Source: Trichodesmium erythraeum GBRTRLIN201 (lineage in GTDB: Bacteria; Cyanobacteriota; Cyanobacteriia; Cyanobacteriales; Microcoleaceae). Taken from it: DNA of 64,000 nucleotides. The notes beneath the pieces are model-generated. The model had not been told where the DNA came from and searched no databases. It saw only the letters and a list, made by a program, of their open reading frames with translations. The stretch covers positions 1-64,000 of the forward strand of contig JAGGDU010000175.1 in assembly GCA_018457135.1 (NCBI GenBank), given 5' to 3'. Both the position numbers and the translations under genes were made by a program. Of this stretch, positions 55,204 to 63,218 are shown piece after piece (position 1 is the first letter of the stretch; each line of letters begins with the position of its first letter).

Positions 55204-56081
55204 GTATTAGAAATTTCTGCAAAATAATCTCAGGAAATTCTATGGAATATTCCTGGTGGGTTACTAGTGTGAGCGTCTTGTTACCATACTGGAGAAAGAT
55301 GCTCTCACTCGATAGGACAAAAATTCAATTTTGACAGATAGCAGTACAAAAGTTTACGGAATTACTCGAGAGGTCTATTAGAAATTTCCAGAAAAGTATA
55401 GTAGTCGAGATTATTGTTTGAATATTCTCAAATTCTCAAATATATAGAACTTACACAGAAGCACCATATCTAGTAGAGGGTTTCGGACCAGAAAGCCTCT
55501 AAATATTCTGTATGGTTTTATCTGCACGAAAACGAGGCTTACCATAGTGAGTATGTTCATGCTTTATAATTTTAGTAGGCTGGAATTTAGGACAATACAT
55601 CTGGTACAAACTGAACTTTATTACTCTCAAGATCTCATATCTTACCATTACTATCCAGACTACCCATACATAATTACAATGACACAATTTTTACTTGACC
55701 ATTACTATAGAGAACTACCAGGTTAGTTATTCTACCCAGACACTTATAACTATCGCATCTTGGAATATTTTTATGTCTCTGGTGAACACTACCCGTAAGT
55801 TGGGAATCAACTTTTTTGAGTATATCTAAAGATCCCATCTGTGAAGCAGGAGTCATTCTTTCTCTGGCAACTCTATTATCCGTGCTCAAGCTTCTCTTAA
55901 TTCCCTTGGTTGCTCATGGTCAGTAGAATTATTCCCTACCCCCAATTATTGAGGGGATACAATGTGTGGTACAATAAAGTTTCATCGAATATTTATTTGA
56001 TTACTTTCGTAGTTTCGTAGTTTTGTTCAAACCCCATATATTGTTAGGGCTAGAGCAAAACTACAAACAAAACTCCTGTCT
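55204..56081. other. Spacer with probable IS debris, not identified
   Basis: On the minus strand between 55499 and 55905 two overlapping frames of 60-70 codons (with LDILKKVDSQLTGSVHQRHKN and IKFSLYQMYCPKFQPTKII) look like parts of a decayed DDE transposase, but I could not align them with confidence. A segment at 55446 resembles one at 38903 and may be an insertion-sequence end. No intact gene is present. Confidence 0.35.
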
Positions 56082-58190
56082 TCACTTAGGCACAGACCAA
56101 GACCGCACTTTACCCAAAGTTACAGGCATTAAATCTGACACATCAATAGTAAAACGATAAACTCTCTTGGCTCTCCTACTATTATCTGGGTTAAAAAATT
56201 TCAACTTAACATCCCAACAGTTACTATTGTAACGACAGAAAGGACTCTTCTCTACCTCTATACTGTGCAACTCCATGCCAATAGCTACTGCTTCAGAAAT
56301 AGTCGCCGTTGCTTGGAAAGCATTTGTCGCTGCAAAGTTGATGGCGCGATCGCGATCTGCCTGACCCAGGTTGCGCAGATCATAATAAACCCGTTGCAAA
56401 AAACTTCTCAGAGATTTCCGTATTGCCTCCTCCTCTGCCTCTGTTTGTTCTGTCCTAACTGACTCCAAAGCATTATCTATTAGGCTATTCACCGTCCAAC
56501 CATACATTCCCCGGGGGCTGTTTATTTTCACCACCGGCAGGGTTTGCCCAGAAAACAACTTTACTGTTTGGTCAGTTAACCTCCCGGTAATACTCACCCT
56601 GTCGATGTAGTCTTCATGGTCTTCTGCCTCCACCTCTCCTGCTAACATATTTTGCAGAGTTTCATAAATATCGTCCGCAAATGCACCTACAGGTCTGAGG
56701 GCATAAATAGGAGTTAATTCTATATTGAAAGTCCAGATTAAAGATTTCCCTTCATATAAATTAGCATCCAGATAATCAGCCATCTGACGACCATCATAGG
56801 GATTAGCTGGAACTTGTACCCCGTTTAATATCACTGCTGGCATTAACTGTTTAAATGAGTCTCGTCGTGCCTCAGTACCAAAATCATAACCCAAGGTACC
56901 CAAAGCATAAATCATATTGGAGCGAGCACTCGGGGTAACACCATGAGCAGTTTGAGAAACTTTTGTGGGTTTGATATTGTTTTGCTCTACTCCCGATGCA
57001 GCAGTGATATTTGTTGCCACATTTGTCAGACTCTCTCTATTTTCTCCCACTGGCAGAGAAAAAGATATGGGAGCATTTTCCTGGGCAGGAACTACTGAAG
57101 TTTCATCTACAATAACTTCCCCCACATCAACCCCACTATCTTCCAATATTACATCTTCTTCTGAGGTCGCTTCAGCCGCAGAAACTCCCACTGCTTCTAA
57201 CTGCTTTCCTGTCAAAAGTTGATAAGCTCCGGCAACATTCAGTTTACCCAACATACAACGTTCGATTTCTTCGGTATCTTCTAAAGTGCAGGGAATAGCA
57301 CTGTTTGTTAAAGCTGCCCTCACTGCTTCTGCATCTGGAGATGCTCCTTGCTGCAACTGCAAACTCATCAGCAATGCCGAAATAGCTGTCACCATTGGCG
57401 CTGCACAACTGGTACCTTTTTGGCGGACAGTTTCTTCTGTTCCTGGTTGAGCACCGAGAATATTTTCCCCCGGAGCAATAATACCTTGTTGTTGATATTG
57501 TCCGCCCCAGTTACTAAATTTGAATACCTGACCATTATCCTTCATTGCTCCTACGGACATGACTCCAGGCAAAATAGCAGGGAGACACCAACATTCACCT
57601 TTATTATTGCCTGTGGGAGCCACAATTAAAACATTATTTTCCTGAGCTTGACGTACTGCCTTTTCTAGAATTTCGTGACCAATACCAGTTTGGTTAGGGC
57701 GACAGGCAGCACAGTGAATAATATTTGCTCCCAAGTCTACTGCTAGGTTAATGCCACGAGCTAAGTTTATGGGGTCGATATAATAGTCATTACCATAACC
57801 AAGAGGAATATTAATGCCCCGACATTTGTAGGCAATACCTTCCACGGGAGTTCCTGGTTGTCCGAAAATGTTACTAAAGACATGAGTCGCGTGGAAAGCT
57901 GCTCCGAGAATTTGTAAAGTTATTTCGTCTGGGATAGCTTCTTTCAGTTTTGCCTGTTTAACTTCACTTTTTTCATCAGAGTTCTGAATTTCTCGGTAGG
58001 TGTCTATATCTTTGGGGTCAAGCTCTATTGCTTCTTGCCAATAAGAATTGATTTTCGTAACATTGGCCCCCTGAAAGCAACCACGTTCTATATCAGCAGT
58101 TCCATCGAGGAGGGCAACTGTGATGCGAGGGTCTCCTTTCGTGTGAGTCCATAATTTGGTGAGTCCGGGAATATCTGCAAAGTCTGGCAC
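56082..58190 (-). CDS. Cyanobactin maturation protease, PatA/PatG family
   Basis: The 702-residue protein has a subtilisin (S8) domain at about residues 1-330 with an intact triad: aspartate in VALLDGTAD, histidine in HATHVFSNIFGQ (the usual HGTH glycine is alanine), oxyanion asparagine in APTGNNKG, and serine in KGTSCAAPMV. A charged insertion of about 45 residues (WQEAIELDPKDIDTYREIQ...) precedes the histidine. After a linker of about 90 residues comes the PatA/PatG C-terminal domain (about 430-702), with LGTLGYDFGTEARRDSFKQL and a C-terminal RSWSVPK. Such proteases cut or macrocyclise cyanobactin precursors. It is divergent from the PatB-like gene 149 bases away and is a diverged paralogue of the protease at 59343. 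Confidence 0.9.
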   Translation of the reverse strand: MPDFADIPGLTKLWTHTKGDPRITVALLDGTADIERGCFQGANVTKINSYWQEAIELDPKDIDTYREIQNSDEKSEVKQAKLKEAIPDEITLQILGAAFHATHVFSNIFGQPGTPVEGIAYKCRGINIPLGYGNDYYIDPINLARGINLAVDLGANIIHCAACRPNQTGIGHEILEKAVRQAQENNVLIVAPTGNNKGECWCLPAILPGVMSVGAMKDNGQVFKFSNWGGQYQQQGIIAPGENILGAQPGTEETVRQKGTSCAAPMVTAISALLMSLQLQQGASPDAEAVRAALTNSAIPCTLEDTEEIERCMLGKLNVAGAYQLLTGKQLEAVGVSAAEATSEEDVILEDSGVDVGEVIVDETSVVPAQENAPISFSLPVGENRESLTNVATNITAASGVEQNNIKPTKVSQTAHGVTPSARSNMIYALGTLGYDFGTEARRDSFKQLMPAVILNGVQVPANPYDGRQMADYLDANLYEGKSLIWTFNIELTPIYALRPVGAFADDIYETLQNMLAGEVEAEDHEDYIDRVSITGRLTDQTVKLFSGQTLPVVKINSPRGMYGWTVNSLIDNALESVRTEQTEAEEEAIRKSLRSFLQRVYYDLRNLGQADRDRAINFAATNAFQATATISEAVAIGMELHSIEVEKSPFCRYNSNCWDVKLKFFNPDNSRRAKRVYRFTIDVSDLMPVTLGKVRSWSVPK

Positions 58191-58339
58191 AATTCATTCA
58201 ATATAAATTACATTTCCAGACTAAGTTTACACCTAAAGTTGGCAAATAGGCAACCAATTAAGAATTGTCAAGTTTGTTCTATTATGATTAATAAGGTATA
58301 ATAGACTGAATTAATTGAATATATAGTCTAGTCAAAAAT

Positions 58340-58555
58340 ATGAGATTACCTAAACAAGCAGCTCCGGTAAAAAGACCCGATATTATTTCTCCTCATCTAG
58401 CAGTAGATGTGGAGCACGGCCGGGGTCAAGACCTAGTAGCAATTCGTATGGATTTGATGCACGGAGCTAACTATAACGATCCGGCACCCTATAATTATCC
58501 CACATATAATCAGATCATGTCTTCTGGTTGGGGTGGTAACTATTTTTGTTTGTAG
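58340..58555 (+). CDS. PatB-like cyanobactin cluster protein
   Basis: This 71-residue protein starts MRLPKQAAPVKRPDI and contains VDVEHGRGQDLVAIRMDLM (about residues 23-41), then NYNDPAPYNYPTYNQIMSS and a glycine/cysteine end. The wording and size agree with what I remember of the PatB/AcyB/McaB family of small proteins in cyanobactin operons, whose role is unknown and which are not always needed for product formation. It lies between the two proteases, divergent from the left one. The last codons may have been altered by a nearby insertion, because a degraded copy of this 3' end follows at 58576. Confidence 0.7.
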   Translation: MRLPKQAAPVKRPDIISPHLAVDVEHGRGQDLVAIRMDLMHGANYNDPAPYNYPTYNQIMSSGWGGNYFCL

Positions 58556-58575
58556 TGAGGCTTTAGCTTTGGCAA

Positions 58576-58625
58576 TATAATTATCCCACATATAACTCAG
58601 ATTATATCTTATGGTTAGGATGGCC
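58576..58625 (+). repeat. Degenerate copy of the PatB-like 3' end
   Basis: TATAATTATCCCACATATAA (58576-58595) and the next 30 bases repeat 58490-58539 of the PatB-like gene with an offset of 86 bases and several substitutions. It has no reading frame of its own. Confidence 0.75.
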
Positions 58626-58813
58626 AATTCAAAGGAGTCTTATACTACCCTGAATGGGATCAGAACCACAAAAAACTAAGTGGTCACAAAAAGTTTCAAT
58701 GCCCTCAGTGCGGATATACTGCACACTGGGTGTGCAACAGCATTCATAATGTCATGTTACGAGCTTTGCAGGTAGCAGCAATCACTTTAACTGGTGATGC
58801 CGTACAGATTTAA
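58622..58813 (+). pseudogene. TnpB/OrfB C-terminal zinc-ribbon remnant
   Basis: One open frame reads LSGHKKFQCPQCGYTAHWV, then CNSIHNVMLRALQVAAITLTG and a TAA at 58811. CPxCGY followed by NxxxNxMLRAL is the zinc ribbon and tail of IS1341-type TnpB proteins; the second CxxC is degraded to a single cysteine. The rest of the gene is absent. It lies between the PatB-like and PatC-like genes, so the cyanobactin locus has been hit by IS200/IS605-type insertion and decay. Confidence 0.7.
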
Positions 58814-58885
58814 AGCGTATAGTTTTGAGTCGGTTAAATGTTACACTAATTTAAAATACAGGGTGTTTCAATCCCTGGAAATGTC

Positions 58886-58894
58886 AAAAGGAGG
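58886..58894 (+). promoter_or_regulatory. Ribosome-binding site that decides the PatC-like start
   Basis: AAAAGGAGG at 58886-58894 abuts an in-frame ATG at 58895, which leaves no spacing, but stands 6 bases before the ATG at 58901. Translation should therefore start at 58901. Confidence 0.7.
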
Positions 58895-58900
58895 ATGATC

Positions 58901-59113
58901 ATGTCGAAAAAAGATGTCAAAAAAACACCTCAAGCTAAGTCAGAAATAACTTCTCCACCATCACAACCAGTCCAACAACCTGAGCTTAAAATAGAAGAGA
59001 ACACTATATTGGCAACAGGTCTAGAAGATTATGGACGTTGGAAGGGAATGTTTCAAGACCAAAAGCGGGAAGGCAAACCTCCTTTCCCTCGTCGCGGGCG
59101 CATTTGGGCATAA
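58901..59113 (+). CDS. PatC-like cyanobactin cluster protein
   Basis: This 70-residue protein starts MSKKDVKKTPQAK and has a disordered, proline-rich first half. The second half, ATGLEDYGRWKGMFQDQKREG then PPFPRRGRIWA, matches what I remember of the PatC/TenC/TruC family of small cyanobactin cluster proteins (GLEDYxxWxxM and a C-terminal RRGRxW). Their biochemical role is not known. The start is set by the strong AAAAGGAGG six bases upstream. It lies 229 bases from the convergent PatA-like protease gene. It is not itself a precursor: no AYDG/SYDG recognition sequence is present. Confidence 0.72.
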   Translation: MSKKDVKKTPQAKSEITSPPSQPVQQPELKIEENTILATGLEDYGRWKGMFQDQKREGKPPFPRRGRIWA

Positions 59114-59342
59114 GGAGGAGCCTCAGTAGCCCGCCAAGGATTTTGTGAATTTAGGCAACGATTGATAACCAAAATCGTTGCTATTTGTTTTTAAGTTCGT
59201 AGTAGAGAACCGGAGAAGTAAAGTCTACTTGGAAAGTCTACTAACTATGTCTTAAACTATATCCTATTAAATCAGTTTAACTCAGCTGCTGATGGCTGGT
59301 TGAGTTTCCTTTCCTCAACCCAACCTACACCTAGCCGCTCCT

Positions 59343-61343
59343 CTAATAAGGAGAAGACCAAGAACGAACTTCGCCCAAAGTTACCGGAATGAAATCGCTA
59401 ACATCAATGGTAAACCGGAACACCTTCTTCGCCCGACGGTTATTTTCTGGATCGAAAAACTTCAACTGCACGTCCCAACAATCACTATCCATCCGACAGA
59501 ATGGACTCTTGGTCACAGCAATACTATCCAACTCCATGCCTGCTGCCACTGCTGTAGAGAAAGTTTGAGCCGCTTGGAAAGCATTAGTAGCTGCAAAATT
59601 TAAAGCTCGGTCTTGAGAAGTCTGCCCTAAATTGCGTAGATCGTAATAAACTCGATTTAGGAAACTGCTCAAACTCCGACGCATTTGCTCATCGTCAGCC
59701 TCTGCTTGTTCTCCACGAACTGCTTCCAAAGCAGAACCAACCAATGTATTCACCCGCCAGCCATAAATACCACGAGGACTAACAGGTTCAATCACAGGCA
59801 CCACTTGGCCTGAGAACAACTTAACTGTACGCCCAGTTAATTTTCCCGGAATACTCACCCGCTCAATATATCTCTCAGCATCTTCCGCTTCTACTTCCCC
59901 TGCAAGTAACTCTTGCAAAGCTTCATAAACTTCCCGTGCAAATGACCCCACAGCTTCAATAGCATAGATAGGAGTCAATTCCATATTCAAAGTCCAAATC
60001 AAAGATTTAGCTTCCGAAAGATTATTCGCCAAATAATCCACCATTTGACGAGCATCATAAGGGTTAGCTGGAATTTGGGTATTTCCAATAGTAACTGCTG
60101 GCATCAACTGTTTAAATGAGTCCCGCCGTGCTTCAGTTCCAAAGTCATAACCCAATGTACCAATAACGTAGACTATATTTGTCACGTCTTGAGGAGGTTG
60201 ACTGGGTGTGATTCCATTACTATTGTTACTTTGACTATTATTTGGCATAGCAGAAATTTGATTATTAGATGTATTAGATGTATTAGTTGATGATAATGGT
60301 TGTGAAGCCGTGACGCCAGCTTCAACGACCCCTGCAGCTACCACACCATTGTCGGCGGGAGTCGGTAGACTATTTTCTAGGCCAACTGAACCTGGCAAGC
60401 TAGCTTCTGGAGTTGACTCACAACCACAGCTAGCTTCAATACCATTACTATTATCTTGTTCTGATTCTGACATAGTTTCTCCTGTTATATGTGCAATGGC
60501 ACCTGAAATATTCATCTGGCCAACTAAACAACGGCGTTTTTCTTGAGCATGACATGGAACAGCTGTCTTGAGTAAGGCAGTACGCACTTTTTGTGAGTCT
60601 GGTTTTTCCTCTCTTTGCAACTGCAAACTCATCAATAATGCAGCAACTCCTGACACTACTGGGGTGGCAAAGCTGGTCCCACTCAACTGTCTTGTACCAC
60701 CTCCTGGTTCAGCACCTAAAATATTTTCTCCCAGAGCCAGAATACCTTGAGTCTGATAATTTTCGCCCCAGTTACTATAATCTAGGGGCTGTCCGTTTTC
60801 TCCCATGGCTCCTGCTGCTAGAACAGTGGGTAGTGCTGCCGGAACATGCAAACATTCACAGCCGTCATTACCCGCTGCAGCAACAAGCAAAACATTATTA
60901 TTTTGGCATAAACTCACCGCACGGTTAAGCCAGTCTTCAGCTTCACCATAATCTGTCAGTTCACCCCCACTAATATTAATAATATTAGCCCCAGCATTCA
61001 CCGCTTGTTCGATGGCCCGTGCTAAATTCAACTGAGAAGTTCGGCGATGATAGTCTGAGAATATGGGAACTATTAAACCTCGACAGTGGGGAGCAATACC
61101 AGAGACGCTTGAGTTTGGCTGACCAAAAATTATACTGGCCACATGAGTCCCATGGAGAGACATCTCGCTTTGAGGAGTAGCTTGACCTTGAACTAAGCTT
61201 GGTAGTTGAGTCAAATTAGCTCCCTCAAAACAAGGATGTTTCAGGTCAACTAGACCGTCAAGCACTGCCACGCAAACCTCAGAGTTACCTTTGGTTTTTG
61301 CCCATAGTTGTTTGATTCCAGGAATTGAAGAAATTTCGGGCAT
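59343..61343 (-). CDS. Cyanobactin maturation protease, PatA-like
   Basis: The 666-residue protein resembles PatA closely. The S8 protease domain (about residues 1-285) has aspartate in VAVLDGLVDLKHPCF, histidine in LHGTHVASIIFGQ, asparagine in AAAGNDGCECLHVPAALP, and serine in LSGTSFATPVVSG. A low-complexity serine/asparagine-rich linker (about 290-395) includes CGCES. The C-terminal domain carries IGTLGYDFGTEARRDSFKQL, ANPYDARQMVDYL and SPFCRMDSDCWDVQLKFFDPE. By analogy with PatA it removes the leader at the N-terminal side of the core. It is divergent from the precursor gene, 715 bases away, and is more typical of the family than the neighbour at 56082. Confidence 0.93.
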   Translation of the reverse strand: MPEISSIPGIKQLWAKTKGNSEVCVAVLDGLVDLKHPCFEGANLTQLPSLVQGQATPQSEMSLHGTHVASIIFGQPNSSVSGIAPHCRGLIVPIFSDYHRRTSQLNLARAIEQAVNAGANIINISGGELTDYGEAEDWLNRAVSLCQNNNVLLVAAAGNDGCECLHVPAALPTVLAAGAMGENGQPLDYSNWGENYQTQGILALGENILGAEPGGGTRQLSGTSFATPVVSGVAALLMSLQLQREEKPDSQKVRTALLKTAVPCHAQEKRRCLVGQMNISGAIAHITGETMSESEQDNSNGIEASCGCESTPEASLPGSVGLENSLPTPADNGVVAAGVVEAGVTASQPLSSTNTSNTSNNQISAMPNNSQSNNSNGITPSQPPQDVTNIVYVIGTLGYDFGTEARRDSFKQLMPAVTIGNTQIPANPYDARQMVDYLANNLSEAKSLIWTLNMELTPIYAIEAVGSFAREVYEALQELLAGEVEAEDAERYIERVSIPGKLTGRTVKLFSGQVVPVIEPVSPRGIYGWRVNTLVGSALEAVRGEQAEADDEQMRRSLSSFLNRVYYDLRNLGQTSQDRALNFAATNAFQAAQTFSTAVAAGMELDSIAVTKSPFCRMDSDCWDVQLKFFDPENNRRAKKVFRFTIDVSDFIPVTLGEVRSWSSPY

Positions 61344-62058
61344 CTTTTATCAGTTATTAATTATTAGTTATCAGTTATTAGTCATTAGTTACCAATGTTT
61401 AACTCCTGTTTTTTTATAAATCGTATATAACTTACCATAGTAAGTGCTGAAATTTTTACCAATAATTTAAAATTATTTTTATTTTTGTACATAATGGTCA
61501 CTCTAAGGTCTTGCTAATAGTAGCTTTTCGGTTACCTGGCACGGGGGAAAGTAAAAAGAAGTCGATAATTTTTTTGTCTTTTGAGACGATCGCTTTTCAA
61601 AATTGAGAGTTATACCCCCTAAAAGCCTACTTCCCCAGTGGGAGTTTTTGGGAGTTTTTTGTTTTGGCTTGTATTTGTTGCAAAACCCCTTATACTTCTG
61701 GGCACACCCTTCCAAAGTATTGGCGAATATAGTTGTTAATTGTATCAGTTATCTGGGAACGTTCCTACAAAGCAACCTCCCTACAAAGTTGTAGTCTATT
61801 TGAGGAGAAGTTAACTGATCTCTTGCTAATAGTAATGCCATTAAGTAATGCCTGGGCTCAAAATCTAATTTATCTATGGTCGCTCCGCGCGAGGGTTTCA
61901 ACAGATTTTGGTGTAATCACGCTCGCCCCCGCCTGCGTTCAATAGTCTGACAGGTAGAGAAAAGTTTCAAAAATTAATCAAACTGGGGGAAATATAATTG
62001 ACAGAAAAAAGAAACTTTATTACTATTATCTATATCCAAACAAACAGAGGTAATATCC
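61344..62058. other. Spacer before the precursor gene, with RAYT repeat
   Basis: Directly left of 61390 are short STRR-type repeats (AGTTATTAATTATTAGTTATCAG). The centre is the 204-base repeat at 61521-61724. The last 100 bases before 62059 must contain the precursor promoter; CAGAGGTAATATCC before the ATG supplies a modest ribosome-binding site. Confidence 0.5.
61521..61724 (-). repeat. 204-bp copy of RAYT transposase 3' end, left of precursor gene
   Basis: This segment matches 62368-62586 in the same orientation with very few differences, except that the right copy has an extra 15 bases (GTACCTGGCACGGGG). Read on the minus strand it encodes EGCAQKYKGFCNKYKPKQK and SHWGSRLLGGITLNFEKRS, the C-terminal tail of the transposase at 62296-63082. 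Confidence 0.92.
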
Positions 62059-62262
62059 ATGGGAAAAAAGAATATCCAGCCCAACTCAAGTCAACCTGTT
62101 TTTCGCTCCCTAGTTGCTAGACCTGCCCTGGAGGAACTCAGAGAAGAGAACCTCACAGAAGGAAACCAAGGCCATGGCCCATTGGCAAATGGCCCAGGGC
62201 CCTCTGGTGATGGGTTACACCCTAGACTCTGTAGCTGTTCTTACGACGGAGACGACGAGTAA
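62059..62262 (+). CDS. Cyanobactin precursor peptide (trichamide-type)
   Basis: The 67-residue precursor starts MGKKNIQPNSSQPVFR, close to PatE/TruE (MNKKNILPxxGQPVIR). LEELREENL (about residues 30-38) corresponds to the leader helix LAELSEEAL recognised by the heterocyclase. After a glycine/proline-rich spacer comes GDGLHPRLCSC, then SYDGDDE, the C-terminal recognition sequence for the macrocyclase (compare AYDGE and SYDG). There is a single core. Two cysteines are available for thiazole formation. GDGLHPRLCSC is the sequence I remember for trichamide from T. erythraeum. The N-terminal cleavage point is inferred. The gene is flanked by direct repeats of a transposase end. Confidence 0.92.
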   Translation: MGKKNIQPNSSQPVFRSLVARPALEELREENLTEGNQGHGPLANGPGPSGDGLHPRLCSCSYDGDDE

Positions 62263-62295
62263 GAACTTTAGCGTATCACATAACTCAAGAAAATG

Positions 62296-63082
62296 TCAAA
62301 AATCCTTTCCCTCTTGCTTCGGCGGTCTGTTTGCTTCAACAAATTGACTTACTACCTTTGCTACTTCTAGCTTTTCGGTTACCTGGCACGGGGGTACCTG
62401 GCACGGGGGAAAGTCAAAGGAAGTCGATGATTTTTTTGTCTTTTGAGACGATCGCTTTTCAAAATTGAGAGTTATACCCCCTAAAAGCCTACTTCCCCAG
62501 TGGGAGTTTTTGGGAGTTTTTTGTTTTGGCTTGTATTTGTTGCAAAACCCCTTATACTTCTGGGCACACCCTTCCAAAGTATTGGCTAATTTCAAAAAAG
62601 CTGGATGCCACTCCGTGAGACCATCATCAGTCAAACGTTCGTAACTACCATAATTACTAAAGTCGTAGAAAAACCCCCCGCGTATTTTGGCAGCTTTGGG
62701 ATTTCCATGGATATATCGAAGAGTATTTATAGCTCGCTCCCCATCGCCTGGAGGAAAACCATCAGCAAAATAACGTTTTTCCCAATAAAAAATGTCCAGT
62801 GCGCTTCAACATTCGGTTAAAGCACATAGCCGTATACCAGTTGAGAAAATGCATAATTTTAGCTAAATCTTCAGGTTGGGCGGGTTCTATAAGATAATGG
62901 ACGTGATTAGACATAATACAGAGAGCGTACAGTTTGAAGTTGTACTTCTTAATAGCTTTCTTGATGGCATAGAGAAAAACTTCCCTGCATTCGCGTCGGA
63001 TCAGTTTAAATTCACGATTATTGCAACGGGTGGTAATGTGGTAGGAATATCCAGTTTGAAAGTTTCGAGGTTTTCTAGCCAT
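62296..63082 (-). pseudogene. REP-associated tyrosine transposase (RAYT, Y1/HUH), frameshifted
   Basis: The first frame (63082-62762) starts MARKPRNFQTGYSYHIT and carries the HUH motif in MSNHVHYLIEP, then a tyrosine-containing helix FLNWYTAMCFNRMLKRTGHF. The next expected words, WEKRYFADGFPPGDGERAINTLRYIHGNPKAA, occur in another frame from about 62765, then DDGLTEWHPAFLKLA and the basic tail. An insertion of about four bases in TTTTTTATTGGGAAA explains the shift. Apart from that the protein is complete, so the damage is recent. RAYTs move REP hairpins rather than acting as ordinary insertion sequences. It sits between the precursor gene and the oxidoreductase gene. Confidence 0.85.
62368..62586 (-). 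repeat. 219-bp copy of the RAYT 3' end, right of precursor gene
   Basis: This is the partner of 61521-61724. It is 15 bases longer owing to a tandem duplication of GTACCTGGCACGGGG at about 62392-62407. It lies within the transposase pseudogene. Confidence 0.92.
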
Positions 63083-63218
63083 TTATTTATACATTTGGGT
63101 ATTTGGAGTGGGAAATATAATTAGAAAATAACTCTCCATATATTCGGTGCTCTACATTCTTATTAGATATCTCCGGAAACTAAATTTTTACCGAAAAAAC
63201 GGGGTAGCGCCGTAATAA

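Noticed and set aside
55269..55310. GTGAGCGTCTT ... AAGATGCTCTCAC hairpin as lysS terminator
   Set aside because: The stem is imperfect and no U-run follows on the plus strand.
55499..55905. Two minus-strand frames that look like transposase pieces
   Set aside because: I could not match them to a transposase family with confidence, so they are mentioned only under the spacer.
58340..58555. PatB-like protein considered as a second cyanobactin precursor because it ends in a glycine/cysteine-rich tail
   Set aside because: It lacks the LAELSEEAL-type leader helix and the SYDG/AYDG recognition tail, and its body matches the PatB-like pattern instead.
61503..61715. 70-codon minus-strand frame rich in lysine
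   Set aside because: It is the repeated 3' end of the RAYT transposase, not an independent gene.
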